A stretch of 64,000 bases of DNA from Bacillota bacterium (lineage in GTDB: Bacteria; Bacillota_A; Clostridia; Christensenellales; Aristaeellaceae). The position numbers and the translations under genes are program-made. Location of the stretch: the NCBI GenBank assembly GCA_023421735.1, contig JAEZSP010000087.1:13245-77244 (forward strand), in the 5' to 3' direction. The notes below the pieces were generated by a model. The model saw only the letters and a program-made list of their open reading frames with translations, ran no database searches and was not told the origin of the DNA. Below are positions 1-9,161 of the stretch, piece after piece. The number at the start of each line of letters is the position of its first letter. Positions within the stretch are counted from its first letter, which is position 1.

Positions 1-1
1 T

Positions 2-76
2 CTGACGTATCCATCCGTTCTTTCAGAGCGACGCCCCGAGCTCGAGTCCGAGGTCGTGGGAATCTTGTTTCAATGA
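2..76 (+). CDS. atpE: V-type ATP synthase subunit E (C-terminal end only)
   Basis: The window opens inside this gene; only its last 24 codons are visible, ending in TGA at 74-76. The tail reads ...ELESEVVGILFQ, which matches the end of V/A-ATPase subunit E, a peripheral-stalk protein that is usually encoded directly before subunit C. Identification rests on this short tail plus the gene order that follows (C, F, A, B, D). Confidence 0.75.
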   Translation: MTYPSVLSERRPELESEVVGILFQ

Positions 77-100
77 TTGGATGGAAGGGAGACACAGCAT

Positions 101-1093
101 ATGCCTCAGTTAAGTCGCACCTATGCGATCGGTCGCATCAGGCCGCTTGAGCGCACGCTGCTCACGCCGTCCACGCTCGAGAGGTTGATCGCTGCCGCAA
201 GCATGCAGGAGACTGCGCGTGTCCTTTCAGACGCGGGCTGGGGCGACGCGCAGGATCAGGCGGGCATCGAGGCGCTGGCCGATCGGCATGTTTCGCAGGT
301 TTGCGATTTGATGCGGGAGATCATGCCGGATGAGAAGGTGGTTGAGTGCTTCCTCATCAAATACGACATGCTCAACCTCAAGGCGCTTCTCAAGGCGCGC
401 CTTCTGCGCGATGAACATCCGCCGCTTTCTCAAAACGGACTGATCGACGTCGAAAAGATGAAGCGCTGCGTCAGCGATTCCAATTACGTATCTCTCCCGG
501 CGGAATATCGCTCCGTGCTCGATCAGATCGAGCAGCGGGTCGCCGTCGATCCGGATCCCTTTCTCGTGGACTCGCTCCTCGATCAGTTGATGTTTCGCGT
601 CATCTGGAAGAGGCTTGACGCCGCGGTGGACTGTCCAGATGAGATTCGAGATTACTTCTCCGCGCGTGCGGACGCAGTGAACCTCTTAATCGCCCTGCGC
701 GTCGGCGGGATCGGGCATGATGCCGATTTTGCGGCAAATCTGTTCGTTGCGGGCGGTAAGATTACGCAAAATGCACTCAGGGCGGTCGTATCTGAGCCGC
801 AGGAGTTGCTCACCGCCGTCAAATTCCTGCCGTTTGCCGCCTATGCGCGGCGCGGTTTAGAGTCTTTTGAACAAAAAGAGGGCCTTGCGCCCATGGAAAA
901 GCAGCTCGAGGATTATCAACTGTCGATTTTCAAGGAGCGCCGCTTTGCGACGGACAGCATTCTTCCCGTCGTGGGGTATCTGCTTGCGCGGGAGCGGGAG
1001 GCATCGGCGGTCCGGCTCATCATCACCGCGAAGGCCGCGAAGGTGTCAGAGGACGCGCTTTCCAGGAGAATGCGCCGCCTGTACACGGATTAA
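101..1093 (+). CDS. atpC: V-type ATP synthase subunit C
   Basis: Central-axle adaptor that sits on the membrane rotor ring and connects the V1/A1 head to it (AC39 family). 330 residues, normal for the bacterial subunit. The ATG at 101 is preceded by GGAAGGGAG at 83-91, whereas an in-frame TTG at 77 overlaps that ribosome binding site and is rejected. It follows subunit E after 24 bases and precedes subunit F by 12 bases, in the standard operon order. The body shows the alternating helical repeats of the family (for example around residues 80-110 and 300-325). The identification is strong because of the operon context. Confidence 0.93.
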   Translation: MPQLSRTYAIGRIRPLERTLLTPSTLERLIAAASMQETARVLSDAGWGDAQDQAGIEALADRHVSQVCDLMREIMPDEKVVECFLIKYDMLNLKALLKARLLRDEHPPLSQNGLIDVEKMKRCVSDSNYVSLPAEYRSVLDQIEQRVAVDPDPFLVDSLLDQLMFRVIWKRLDAAVDCPDEIRDYFSARADAVNLLIALRVGGIGHDADFAANLFVAGGKITQNALRAVVSEPQELLTAVKFLPFAAYARRGLESFEQKEGLAPMEKQLEDYQLSIFKERRFATDSILPVVGYLLAREREASAVRLIITAKAAKVSEDALSRRMRRLYTD

Positions 1094-1105
1094 GGGAGGC
1101 AGAAT

Positions 1106-1429
1106 ATGGCAAAGATTGCGGCTGTCGGCCCCAGAGAGGCGGTGCTCGCGTTTAAGGCGCTGGGCATCACGGTCAAGGGCATTTCAACGCCCGAAGAAGC
1201 CTCGCGCGCTGTGTTTGATCTTGCGAACGAGGGTTATCAGGTGATCTTCATCACGGAGGCCGAAGCAGAATCCATATCGGAAACCATTTCGCGCTACAAG
1301 ACAAGCGCCACGCCGGCGATCATCCCCATCCCCGGTACGACCGGTACGACGGGATTCGGCATGGCGGCCGTACGCGCCAACGTCGAAAAGGCGGTCGGTG
1401 CGGACATACTTTTTAAGGAGGAAGGTTGA
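1106..1429 (+). CDS. atpF: V-type ATP synthase subunit F
   Basis: Small central-stalk subunit, 107 residues, with the Rossmann-like pattern of the family: VGPREAVLAFKALGI near the N-terminus, then a VIFITEAEA strand and a PAIIPIPG loop. It binds subunit D inside the catalytic head and helps rotor coupling. A GGGAGG ribosome binding site lies just before the start. It is followed after 3 bases by subunit A, whose ribosome binding site lies inside the end of this gene. Confidence 0.95.
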   Translation: MAKIAAVGPREAVLAFKALGITVKGISTPEEASRAVFDLANEGYQVIFITEAEAESISETISRYKTSATPAIIPIPGTTGTTGFGMAAVRANVEKAVGADILFKEEG

Positions 1430-1432
1430 CCG

Positions 1433-3196
1433 ATGCAGCAGGGAACAATCGTAAAGGTGGCGGGTCCGCTGATCGTTGCCGAAGGCATGGGCGAGGCCAC
1501 GATGTACGACGTCGTGCGCGTCTCTGACAAGCGGCTCGTCGGTGAGATCATCGAGCTGCGCGGCGACCGCGCCTCGATTCAGGTTTATGAGGAAACGGCA
1601 GGTCTCGGCCCGGGCGAACCCGTATATTCCACGGGTGCCGCGCTCTCGGTCGAACTGGCGCCGGGTTTGATCGAGTCCATTTTCGACGGCATTCAGCGCC
1701 CGCTGACAGAAATCAGGCGGCGCGTTGGCGACCGCATTACGCGCGGCGTCGTCGTCGATTCACTGGATCGCGAGAAGAAATGGGTGTTTGAACCCGTCGT
1801 GAAAGTCGGCGACAAGGTGAAGGGCGGCTCCATCCTCGGCCTCGTTCAGGAAACGGCCGTCGTCGTTCACAAGATCATGGTGCCTCCGGGTGTCGAGGGA
1901 ACGGTGGAGGACATCAAGACAGGCTCATTCACAATCGTCGAACCCATTTGCACCGTTAAGACTCCGGCTGGCGAGACAAAGGAGATCCAAATGCTCCAGC
2001 GCTGGCCCGTCAGAAAAGGTCGCCCCTACAAGGAAAAGCTCGCGCCGGAGATTCCGATGATTACCGGACAGCGCGTCATCGATACCTTCTTCCCGATCGC
2101 GCGCGGCGGCGTCGCGGCAGTGCCCGGCCCCTTCGGCAGCGGCAAGACCGTCGTACAGCACCAGCTCGCAAAGTGGGCGGATGCCGATATCATCGTCTAT
2201 GTCGGTTGCGGCGAGCGCGGCAACGAGATGACGGACGTTCTGATGGAGTTCCCGGAGCTTCACGACCCCCGCACGGGTGAAATGCTTATGAAGCGTACCG
2301 TGCTGATCGCCAATACATCCGACATGCCTGTTGCGGCGCGCGAAGCATCGATCTATACGGGTATTACCATCGCCGAATACTACCGCGACATGGGCTATAA
2401 GGTCGCCATCATGGCAGACTCCACGTCCCGCTGGGCGGAGGCGTTGCGCGAAATGTCGGGCCGCCTTGAGGAAATGCCCGGCGAAGAAGGCTATCCCGCT
2501 TATCTCTCGAGCCGCATCGCGGAGTTTTATGAGCGCGCGGGTTCGGTTGTCTGCCTGGGCGACGATGGACGCGAAGGCGCAATTTCCGCCATCGGCGCGG
2601 TTTCCCCACCCGGCGGTGATATCTCGGAGCCCGTTTCGCAGGCAACGCTGCGCATCGTGAAGGTCTTCTGGGGTCTTTCCGATAAGCTCGCTTATCAGCG
2701 CCACTTTCCGGCTATCGATTGGTTGCAGAGCTATTCACTCTACGTCGATCGCCTTGAAAAGTGGTTTGACGACGCCGTGTCGCCCGCTTGGATCGCCAAT
2801 CGGCAGGAGGCCATGAACCTTTTGCAGAAGGAGTCCGAGCTCAACGAGATCGTGCGTTTGGTTGGCGTAGACGCCCTCGGCTGGAAGGACAGGCTGACGC
2901 TCGAAGTCACCCGTTCCATCCGCGAGGACTACCTCCACCAGAACGCCTTCGACGAGGTTGATACCTACACCTCGCTTTCGAAACAGTCGCGCATGATGGG
3001 ACTGATACTCGATTACTATAAAAAGGGTCTTGCTGCGCTCGACGCCGGCGCGGACTTTTCGAAGGTCACCTCACTTCCCGTGCGCGAGCGCATTGGTCGC
3101 GCCAAGTACATTCCGGAGGATGAGATTGCCCAGTTCGACAAGATCGAAACCGAGCTTAACGAGCAGATGGGCGCGCTGACGGAGGAGGGACGCTGA
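1433..3196 (+). CDS. atpA: V-type ATP synthase catalytic subunit A
   Basis: Catalytic ATP-binding subunit of the rotary ATPase. 587 residues, usual length. A beta-barrel N-terminal domain is followed by the non-homologous insertion typical of V-type A subunits (about residues 110-200), then Walker A GPFGSGKT at 232-239, and the segment [31 protein letters not shown] that defines the catalytic nucleotide pocket. It is separated by one base from subunit B, so the two are co-translated. Which way the enzyme runs (H+ or Na+, synthesis or hydrolysis) cannot be told here because the membrane ring genes lie outside the window. Confidence 0.98.
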   Translation: MQQGTIVKVAGPLIVAEGMGEATMYDVVRVSDKRLVGEIIELRGDRASIQVYEETAGLGPGEPVYSTGAALSVELAPGLIESIFDGIQRPLTEIRRRVGDRITRGVVVDSLDREKKWVFEPVVKVGDKVKGGSILGLVQETAVVVHKIMVPPGVEGTVEDIKTGSFTIVEPICTVKTPAGETKEIQMLQRWPVRKGRPYKEKLAPEIPMITGQRVIDTFFPIARGGVAAVPGPFGSGKTVVQHQLAKWADADIIVYVGCGERGNEMTDVLMEFPELHDPRTGEMLMKRTVLIANTSDMPVAAREASIYTGITIAEYYRDMGYKVAIMADSTSRWAEALREMSGRLEEMPGEEGYPAYLSSRIAEFYERAGSVVCLGDDGREGAISAIGAVSPPGGDISEPVSQATLRIVKVFWGLSDKLAYQRHFPAIDWLQSYSLYVDRLEKWFDDAVSPAWIANRQEAMNLLQKESELNEIVRLVGVDALGWKDRLTLEVTRSIREDYLHQNAFDEVDTYTSLSKQSRMMGLILDYYKKGLAALDAGADFSKVTSLPVRERIGRAKYIPEDEIAQFDKIETELNEQMGALTEEGR

Positions 3197-3197
3197 C

Positions 3198-4586
3198 ATG
3201 CTGAAAGAATATTCAACGATCCGCGAGGTCGTCGGCCCGCTGATGGTGGTTGACGGGGTGAGCGGCGTCAAGTACGACGAGCTTGTCGAAATCCAGCAGC
3301 AGAGCGGCGAGGTACGCATGGGGCGCGTGCTCGAAATCGACGGTGACCGCGCCATGCTCCAGCTCTTTGAATCCTCACAGGGACTCAAGATCGATACCTC
3401 GAAAGCGCGCTTCCTCGGTCGTTCCATCGAGCTTTCGGTTTCTATGGATATGCTTGGCCGCGTGTTTGACGGCCTTGGCCGCCCGCGTGACAATGGTCCG
3501 GAAGTGATTCCGGAGATGCGCCTCGACATGAACGGCGCACCGATCAATCCCGCTTCGCGCGATTATCCCGACGAGTTCATCCAGACGGGTATCTCGGCCA
3601 TCGACGGTTTGAACACCCTCGTGCGCGGCCAGAAGCTGCCGGTGTTCTCGGGCTCGGGTCTTCCGCACGCAAACCTCGCCGCGCAGATTGCGCGTCAGGC
3701 GAAGGTGCTTGGCGGCGGCTCGGAAAAGTTCGCGGTCGTGTTCGGCGCGATCGGTATTACGTTTGAAGAAGCCGATTTCTTTATCTCGGATTTCCGCAAA
3801 ACAGGCGCCATCGATCGTGCGGTTCTGTTTATGAATCTCGCCAACGACCCGGCCATCGAGCGCATCGCAACCCCGCGCATGGCGCTGACTGCGGCCGAGT
3901 ATCTGGCGTTTGAAAAGGGCATGCATGTTTTGGTCATTCTGACCGACATCACCAACTACGCAGAGGCCCTGCGCGAGGTTTCGGCAGCGCGCAAGGAGGT
4001 TCCCGGCCGTCGCGGCTACCCCGGCTATCTCTACACCGACCTTGCCTCGCTTTATGAGCGCGCGGGCCGCGTGAAGGAGCGCCCCGGCTCCGTGACCATG
4101 ATCCCGATCCTCACCATGCCCGAGGACGACAAGACCCACCCGATTCCCGACTTGACGGGCTACATCACGGAGGGTCAGATCATTCTCTCTCGCGAACTGT
4201 ATCGCCACGGTGTGCAGCCGCCAATCAACGTGCTTCCCTCGCTTTCGCGTCTGAAGGACAAGGGTATCGGCAAGGGCAAGACCCGCGAAGACCATGCAGC
4301 GACCATGAACCAGCTCTTCGCCGCCTATTCGCGCGGCAAGGATGCGAAGGAATTAGCCGTCATTCTTGGCGACGCCGCGCTTTCAGATGTCGATAAGCTC
4401 TATGCGCAATTCGCAGACGAGTTTGAAAACAAGTACGTGTCGCAGGGCTATGACACCAACCGCTCCATTGAAGAGACGCTGAATCTCGGCTGGGAGCTTC
4501 TCTCGATTCTCCCGCGCGCGGAGCTCAAGCGTATCCGCGACGATATGCTGGACAAGTACCTCGGGGCGAAATCGGAGGACCAGTAA
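3198..4586 (+). CDS. atpB: V-type ATP synthase subunit B
   Basis: Non-catalytic nucleotide-binding partner of subunit A in the hexameric head. 462 residues. It starts [18 protein letters not shown] and has the degenerate P-loop region [15 protein letters not shown] instead of a true Walker A, the hallmark of B subunits. Further conserved segments are [21 protein letters not shown] and [20 protein letters not shown]. Its stop codon directly abuts the ATG of subunit D. Confidence 0.98.
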   Translation: MLKEYSTIREVVGPLMVVDGVSGVKYDELVEIQQQSGEVRMGRVLEIDGDRAMLQLFESSQGLKIDTSKARFLGRSIELSVSMDMLGRVFDGLGRPRDNGPEVIPEMRLDMNGAPINPASRDYPDEFIQTGISAIDGLNTLVRGQKLPVFSGSGLPHANLAAQIARQAKVLGGGSEKFAVVFGAIGITFEEADFFISDFRKTGAIDRAVLFMNLANDPAIERIATPRMALTAAEYLAFEKGMHVLVILTDITNYAEALREVSAARKEVPGRRGYPGYLYTDLASLYERAGRVKERPGSVTMIPILTMPEDDKTHPIPDLTGYITEGQIILSRELYRHGVQPPINVLPSLSRLKDKGIGKGKTREDHAATMNQLFAAYSRGKDAKELAVILGDAALSDVDKLYAQFADEFENKYVSQGYDTNRSIEETLNLGWELLSILPRAELKRIRDDMLDKYLGAKSEDQ

Positions 4587-5222
4587 ATGGCGCTTCTCAG
4601 TGTAAACCCGACGCGCATGGAGCTTACGCGCCTGAAAAAGCGGCTCGCAACCGCTACGCGCGGGCATAAGCTCCTCAAGGACAAGCGCGACGAGATGATG
4701 CGTCGGTTTGTCCTGCTCATCCGCGAGAACGCACGGCTGCGCGAAGAGGTCGAAAGGCGGCTTTCCGAAGCGCTCGGGCAATTCGCGCTCTGCCGCGGGC
4801 TCATGGAACCGCAGGTTCTGGAGCAGGCGGTGATGTATCCGGCGCGCACGGTTGATCTCACGGTCACCATGCGCAACATCATGTCGGTCAATGTGCCAAA
4901 GATCGACGTGACGGCAGGGGAGCCACGGCTCTCCTACGGTCTTGCACAGACCTCCGCCCAGCTTGACGGCGCGATTTCGAGTCTTGCAGAACTTCTGCCG
5001 GATATGATTAAGCTTGCAGAGATCGAAAAGACGTGCAACATGCTTGCGGATGAGATCGAAAAGACCCGTCGCCGCGTGAACGCGCTCGAATATGTCATGA
5101 TCCCGGACCTCACGGAAACCATTCGGTTTATTACCATGAAGCTTGACGAGAGTGACCGCTCGGCGACGACCCGGCTCATGAAGGTCAAGTCCATGATCGC
5201 GGAACGCAACGCCGTTTCGTAA
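4587..5222 (+). CDS. atpD: V-type ATP synthase subunit D
   Basis: Central rotor shaft, 211 residues, mostly two long coiled-coil helices at the N- and C-terminal ends. The start NPTRMELTRLKKRLATATRG and the late RVNALEYVMIPDLTETIRFI segment are both family signatures. The ATG begins immediately after the stop of subunit B with no spacer, so translation is probably coupled. It is the last ATPase gene; transcription seems to run on into the acetyltransferase and rsmA, since no terminator is visible after it. Confidence 0.97.
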   Translation: MALLSVNPTRMELTRLKKRLATATRGHKLLKDKRDEMMRRFVLLIRENARLREEVERRLSEALGQFALCRGLMEPQVLEQAVMYPARTVDLTVTMRNIMSVNVPKIDVTAGEPRLSYGLAQTSAQLDGAISSLAELLPDMIKLAEIEKTCNMLADEIEKTRRRVNALEYVMIPDLTETIRFITMKLDESDRSATTRLMKVKSMIAERNAVS

Positions 5223-5239
5223 ACCAGCGGGAGGCGCAT

Positions 5240-5794
5240 ATGCTCGAACACACCGGCACAATGGAAATTCGGACGCAGCGTCTCCTTTTGCGTCGATTCC
5301 GTGAAGGCGATGAAGCCCAGATGTATCAAAACTACACTTCCGATCCGGAAGTGACGAAGTATCTCACCTGGCCGCCGCATAAATCGCAGAACGTCACCCG
5401 AAACTATCTTTCGGTCATCCTTCCCGAGTACGAGAGTCCGGACACCTATCGTTGGGCCATCGAGTACGAGGGTGAAGTGATCGGCGCAATCGACGCAGTG
5501 GATGTGGATACGCAAAACGAGAATTGCGAGATCGGCTATTGCATGGGTAAGGCGTGGTGGGGAATGGGGATCATGACCGAGGCGCTCAAGGCCGTCCTCG
5601 ATTTCATGTTCACACAGCCTGTCTTTTACTGCGTCCACGCGCGCCATGATGAGATGAATACCGCCTCAGGGCGCGTCATGGCAAAGGCCGGCATGACCTA
5701 TGAGGGCATGCTGCGTGCCCGCAGGAAGAAAGAAAGCGGATATTTCGGCCTTTGTCATTACTCGATCACGCGAAAGGAATTCCTGGCGAAATAA
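5240..5794 (+). CDS. GNAT family N-acetyltransferase (RimJ/RimL-like)
   Basis: 184 residues. Starts near MEIRTQRLLLRRFREGDEAQMY, the typical opening of the Acetyltransf_3 (RimJ/RimL) subgroup, with the acetyl-CoA loop region GYCMGKAWWGMGIMTEALKA at about residues 96-115 and the closing segment ASGRVMAKAGMTYEG. A GGGAGG site precedes the ATG. The substrate is unknown; relatives acetylate ribosomal protein N-termini or small amines. It lies between the ATPase operon and rsmA with 0-17 base spacers, which makes co-transcription likely. Confidence 0.88.
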   Translation: MLEHTGTMEIRTQRLLLRRFREGDEAQMYQNYTSDPEVTKYLTWPPHKSQNVTRNYLSVILPEYESPDTYRWAIEYEGEVIGAIDAVDVDTQNENCEIGYCMGKAWWGMGIMTEALKAVLDFMFTQPVFYCVHARHDEMNTASGRVMAKAGMTYEGMLRARRKKESGYFGLCHYSITRKEFLAK

Positions 5795-6664
5795 GTGGAC
5801 ATTTCCTATGAGCTGCGCGCACGCGTCGCGCTCGAAGCCGCGGGTTTTCGCAAGGCGCATGCGCTCGGTCAAAATTTCATACTCAATGAAAGCCTGATCT
5901 CCTCGCTGATGGAAGCGGCGGGGGTCAGGCCTGATGATTTTGTACTCGAAATCGGGCCTGGTGCGGGCGTCATGACCGCCCTGTTATCCGACTGCTGCGC
6001 GAAGGTGCTATCCATTGAGATTGACGAAAAGTTAAAGCCTGTGCTGACGGACGTCCTGCGCGGCAAGGAAAACGTACGGGTGGAATACATGGATGCCATG
6101 CGTGCGAGCGTTACCGCGTTGACACACAATTATTTTGGTGAAAGCCCCTTCCGCGTCGTTGCCAATCTCCCTTACTATATCACCTCTGATGTCATCGAAA
6201 AGCTCGTTTCAACCAATCTTCCGATCACGGATATTTGCGTGATGGTGCAAAAAGAGGCTGCGGAGCGCATCCTCTCACACCCCGGAACGAAAAAGTGGTG
6301 TGCGCTTGCCGCGACGATCGACTATTTTGGTACGCCCGAGGTATTGTTGGATATTCCGCGTACGGCTTTCGAGCCGCCGCCGCATGTGGACAGCGCATTT
6401 TTGCGCATTGGCGTGTACGCCGAAAAGCCCGTTCAGGCGCGAAGCGACGAGATGATGAAGCGCGTGATTGCGGCGGCGTTTCTCATGCGCCGTAAAAAAC
6501 TCGCCAATAATTTGAAGGCCGCCTTCTCCATTTCACAGGAGGTCGCAGCCGCATGCCTCGCAGAAGCGGAAATTGATGCAGATGTACGCGGAGAAGTACT
6601 GGACATTGCGGCACTCGCACGGCTGAGCGACGCAATTTTACGGGTCAGGGGGGCGGAAAGATGA
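5795..6664 (+). CDS. rsmA: 16S rRNA dimethyladenosine transferase RsmA (KsgA)
   Basis: Uses SAM to dimethylate the two adjacent adenines in the 3'-terminal hairpin of 16S rRNA, a late step in 30S assembly. 289 residues. The N-terminal segment AHALGQNFILNESLI, SAM motif LEIGPGAGVMT (51-61) and catalytic NLPYY (124-128) are all intact. The start is GTG directly after the stop of the acetyltransferase gene; no better start exists in this frame. The end overlaps the next ATG by 4 bases (ATGA). Confidence 0.97.
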   Translation: MDISYELRARVALEAAGFRKAHALGQNFILNESLISSLMEAAGVRPDDFVLEIGPGAGVMTALLSDCCAKVLSIEIDEKLKPVLTDVLRGKENVRVEYMDAMRASVTALTHNYFGESPFRVVANLPYYITSDVIEKLVSTNLPITDICVMVQKEAAERILSHPGTKKWCALAATIDYFGTPEVLLDIPRTAFEPPPHVDSAFLRIGVYAEKPVQARSDEMMKRVIAAAFLMRRKKLANNLKAAFSISQEVAAACLAEAEIDADVRGEVLDIAALARLSDAILRVRGAER

Positions 6665-6993
6665 ACGAGTTTGTCGCGCGGCTGACGGAGTATTTTGAGA
6701 TTTTTGCGCAGATCAGCATCACACTTCTCGAATTCTTTGGCGTCGTCGTGCTCGTCATTGGCGCGCTGAAGGCGATCGTCAACTATTTCCGCAAAAATAA
6801 TCACCTGCGCCTCAACCTCGCGCAGGCCATCGCACTCAGTCTCGAATTTAAACTCGGCGGCGAGATTCTCCGCACGAGTGTCGTGCGCGATTGGTCGGAG
6901 CTTGGGATCCTGGGTGCGATTATTCTCCTGCGCGCAGCGATGACATTGCTTATCCATTGGGAAATCAAAAATGAAGAAGCCCGCTGCGATTGA
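6661..6993 (+). CDS. DUF1622 family membrane protein
   Basis: 110 residues, three predicted hydrophobic helices (about 15-40, 60-75 and 80-100), with the family-typical LNLAQAIALSLEFKLGGEIL and the end LLRAAMTLLIHWEI. The function of DUF1622 proteins is unknown. It is translationally coupled to rsmA through an ATGA overlap and is followed by a strong hairpin terminator. Confidence 0.88.
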   Translation: MNEFVARLTEYFEIFAQISITLLEFFGVVVLVIGALKAIVNYFRKNNHLRLNLAQAIALSLEFKLGGEILRTSVVRDWSELGILGAIILLRAAMTLLIHWEIKNEEARCD

Positions 6994-7000
6994 GCGGAAT

Positions 7001-7032
7001 AAAAAGCGGGAGCAAGTTGCTCCCGCTTTTTT
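7001..7032. terminator. Bidirectional rho-independent terminator
   Basis: AAAAAGCGGGAGCAA followed by TTGCTCCCGCTTTTTT: a 10-bp GC-rich stem with an A run on one side and a T run on the other. It separates the convergent DUF1622 gene (+) and the membrane-anchored protein gene (-). Confidence 0.9.
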
Positions 7033-7038
7033 GTGCGG

Positions 7039-7758
7039 TCAGTCGTACTGAATGCAATCGAGGATCGCGCCGATTTCTGCGTATCCCGTCGTTTCGTCCA
7101 CATAGACGCTCTCGTTCGCGCCCTTGTGCGCCACCCGCACGATCAAACAGCCGCGCGCAGTGGGCAAGTAGCAGCTGAATGTCTGCTGATATTCCTTGAC
7201 GGGCTGCCCGTTTTCGTCCAGAATCACTTGGCCGTTCTCGTCCTTTTTCTCCTGCCAGAACGTATACCAATAGGCGCTTCCCGTCCGCCTGCCGCGGGAG
7301 AATGCCGTAAGCGCATGGACATCGCCATTGGGGAGCATCGATCCGATCTGTGACTGGACATTCCGCGCGGTCGCCTGGGCATCGGAATTTTCTCCGTAGA
7401 GAAACGCGTAGGCGTAGGCTTCGTCGTGCGGATAGATGTAGATCCCCGTTTCGTTGCCATCTTCATTGACAGGTTCGACCGTCACCTCAGCGTCGAGCGG
7501 CGTAAAATCATACGAGCCGTACAGGTAATACTTCGGCTTGTTCGATGTCCCCTCATTGACGACGATGGGATTGACGACGTCTGTTACGACCTTGCCCTTT
7601 TTAACCGGAAGGGAATCGTCGCGTGCCTCCTGTATGACAAAGTAGGCTGCAACGCCGAGCAGAATGGCGCCCAATACCGAAAGAACCACGCCCCATTCCC
7701 ATTTTTTGAGATACGGCTTCTTGCCTTGGGGCTTTACATAATGCCCGTTTGCGCCCAC
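7039..7758 (-). CDS. Membrane-anchored protein of unknown function
   Basis: 239 residues starting at a GTG (7758) preceded by AAGAGGTG. Longer versions of the frame would need translation to begin upstream of or within the TATAAT box at 7790-7795, so they are rejected. A short basic cytoplasmic tail is followed by one transmembrane helix (VVLSVLGAILLGVAAYFVI, about residues 20-38) and an outside domain of about 190 residues. That domain has acidic and Tyr-rich stretches and ends GYAEIGAILDCIQYD. I do not recognise the domain. It stands alone between terminator and promoter. Confidence 0.75.
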   Translation of the reverse strand: MGANGHYVKPQGKKPYLKKWEWGVVLSVLGAILLGVAAYFVIQEARDDSLPVKKGKVVTDVVNPIVVNEGTSNKPKYYLYGSYDFTPLDAEVTVEPVNEDGNETGIYIYPHDEAYAYAFLYGENSDAQATARNVQSQIGSMLPNGDVHALTAFSRGRRTGSAYWYTFWQEKKDENGQVILDENGQPVKEYQQTFSCYLPTARGCLIVRVAHKGANESVYVDETTGYAEIGAILDCIQYD

Positions 7759-7841
7759 TGAAAACACCTCTTTGCCTTGGATTGATCTCATTATAACATG
7801 CACAAAAAGAAAAAACCACCCCTCCGCGCTGATATGCGTCC

Positions 7842-7979
7842 TCTTCGGCAACCGATTCCGGTGGCGTCGCAGACAGCTTGTGCCACCTTGTCGACGGCGA
7901 TGGACCAGGTTCCCTGTCCAACTTCGGGGATTTTCACACCGTTTGACAGCGTGAATGTTTCGTTCAAAATCATATTCAT
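7842..7979 (-). pseudogene. Aldo/keto reductase, N-terminal remnant
   Basis: Reading down from 7979, the sequence encodes MNMILNETFTLSNGVKIPEV, then G-GTW and DKVAQAVCDATGIGCR, a clear match to the first 45 residues of aldo/keto reductases of the 2,5-diketogluconate reductase type. The frame then loses the expected HIDTA motif, though a DAY-like scrap survives in another frame, and nothing of the remaining 230 residues is present. This is a decayed gene fragment, not a working enzyme. Confidence 0.7.
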
Positions 7980-8064
7980 TCGCCCGCCTATCTCGACGCA
8001 GAGAATCGGATTCCCTTTACTGGCATCAGAATCGGAACGGGTACCTGAAAGGGAGGCGGTATGG

Positions 8065-8295
8065 ATGCTGACAAGTGAGCAGCTCGTCGCATTTGCGGAA
8101 AACGTATTGTGCGTTCTCAATGCGACGGGGGTCATCACGATGAGCCAGTCGGAAGCGATCAATGACGTTGTGACGGTGGTGCTCGGCGCGCTCTCAACGT
8201 TTGGCATCGTCAACAACATGACAGTCGCGGTGCGGCTGCAGCATACCAAAACCATCGATCACCCGTCATCGGATTTCGAATTGGCATATTCTTGA
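8065..8295 (+). CDS. Small protein, weakly phage holin-like
   Basis: 76 residues with AGGGAGG at a good distance before the ATG. One hydrophobic segment, VVTVVLGALSTFGIVNN (about 36-52), resembles the second half of phi-LC3-type holins, where a GIVNDPT motif follows the membrane helix; here the Pro is replaced and the usual GLSDS tail is missing. It lies head-to-head with the aldo/keto reductase remnant and may itself be a remnant. Function uncertain. Confidence 0.4.
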   Translation: MLTSEQLVAFAENVLCVLNATGVITMSQSEAINDVVTVVLGALSTFGIVNNMTVAVRLQHTKTIDHPSSDFELAYS

Positions 8296-8318
8296 ATGAT
8301 GGGCGTTCTGAAAACGCA

Positions 8319-8345
8319 GAAAAGCACCTAAATTAGGTGCTTTTC
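8319..8345. terminator. Terminator of tRNA-Leu (works both ways)
   Basis: GAAAAGCACCTAA-AT-TTAGGTGCTTTTC-type inverted repeat with A and T tracts at both ends. It lies just downstream of the minus-strand tRNA and of the small plus-strand ORF ending at 8295. Confidence 0.85.
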
Positions 8346-8354
8346 ACTTGAATT

Positions 8355-8440
8355 TGGTGCCGGCGGTGGGACTTGAACCCACACGGTATCGCTACCAACG
8401 GATTTTGAGTCCGTCACGTCTGCCATTCCATCACACCGGC
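8355..8440 (-). tRNA. tRNA-Leu (anticodon CAA)
   Basis: Cloverleaf read on the minus strand: acceptor GCCGGTG pairs with CGCCGGC, the anticodon arm is ACGGA-CTCAAAA-TCCGT with anticodon CAA, and the long variable arm TGGTAGCGATACC marks a class II tRNA. The T arm contains GGGTTCAAGTCCC, and an ACCA end is encoded (CCA at 8355-8357). It decodes UUG. Confidence 0.97.
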
Positions 8441-8485
8441 GTGCTCAAATATTATAACGCATATCGATAGGTAAAATCAACCCCT

Positions 8486-8513
8486 TTGCAAAAATTCATT
8501 TATCGTGTATAAT
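8486..8513 (+). promoter_or_regulatory. Sigma-A type promoter of the ECF sigma gene
   Basis: TTGCAA at 8486-8491 and a perfect TATAAT at 8508-8513, 16 bp apart, 23 bases upstream of the chosen ATG. Confidence 0.8.
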
Positions 8514-8535
8514 GATTTCGTTTGGAGGTGTGTGC

Positions 8536-9117
8536 ATGCTCAGTGTCATGGATCGCGAAAGGGAGGAGCAGTTAATCGCCCGTGCGGCGTCGGGAGACGG
8601 CGTTGCATTTTCGGATCTGATGGCGATGCATGAAAGTCGCATGTTTGCGGTCGCTCTGCGCATGTGCGCAAATCGCGAGGATGCACAGGATTGCTTGCAG
8701 GATGCCATGATCCGCATCTATCGCTCCATTTCCGGGTTCCAGGCAAAATCTTCATTTTCGACTTGGGTGTACCGCATCACGATGAATACCTGCCTTGACG
8801 AGCTTCGAAGGCGCAAGGTGCGCGGGGCAGCTTCGCTCGATACGCTGCTCGATGGCGGCTGGTCGCCGTCCGACGAGGAGGATGTGCCGGAGAAATACGC
8901 CATCCAGTCAGAACAGCGGCGCACGCTCGATCAGGCGATTGCGGAACTTCCGGAGGACATGCGCTCTGCCATCGTCCTGCGCGACATACAGGGATTTTCC
9001 TATGACGAGATCGCGGAAATGCTGACTGTGAACATCGGTACGGTAAAATCGCGCATTAGTCGCGGACGCGAACGTCTTCGGCATATTTTAAAGGATCATA
9101 TGGAACTTTTTGAATAG
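8536..9117 (+). CDS. RNA polymerase ECF-type sigma factor
   Basis: 193 residues with sigma-70 region 2 (DAQDCLQDAMIRIYRSI and FSTWVYRITMNTCLDELRRR) and region 4 (LPEDMRSAIVLRDIQGFSYDEIAEMLTVNIGTVKSRISRGRERL). The ATG at 8536 follows GGAGGTG; an ATG at 8512 overlaps the -10 box and cannot be used. The next gene encodes a zinc-finger membrane protein, so the pair forms a sigma/anti-sigma unit. The stress it responds to is not visible. Confidence 0.93.
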   Translation: MLSVMDREREEQLIARAASGDGVAFSDLMAMHESRMFAVALRMCANREDAQDCLQDAMIRIYRSISGFQAKSSFSTWVYRITMNTCLDELRRRKVRGAASLDTLLDGGWSPSDEEDVPEKYAIQSEQRRTLDQAIAELPEDMRSAIVLRDIQGFSYDEIAEMLTVNIGTVKSRISRGRERLRHILKDHMELFE

Positions 9118-9161
9118 CCCGGCGTCTAAATTTCGAAAGCTTGAGACAGAGGTGATTGCGC

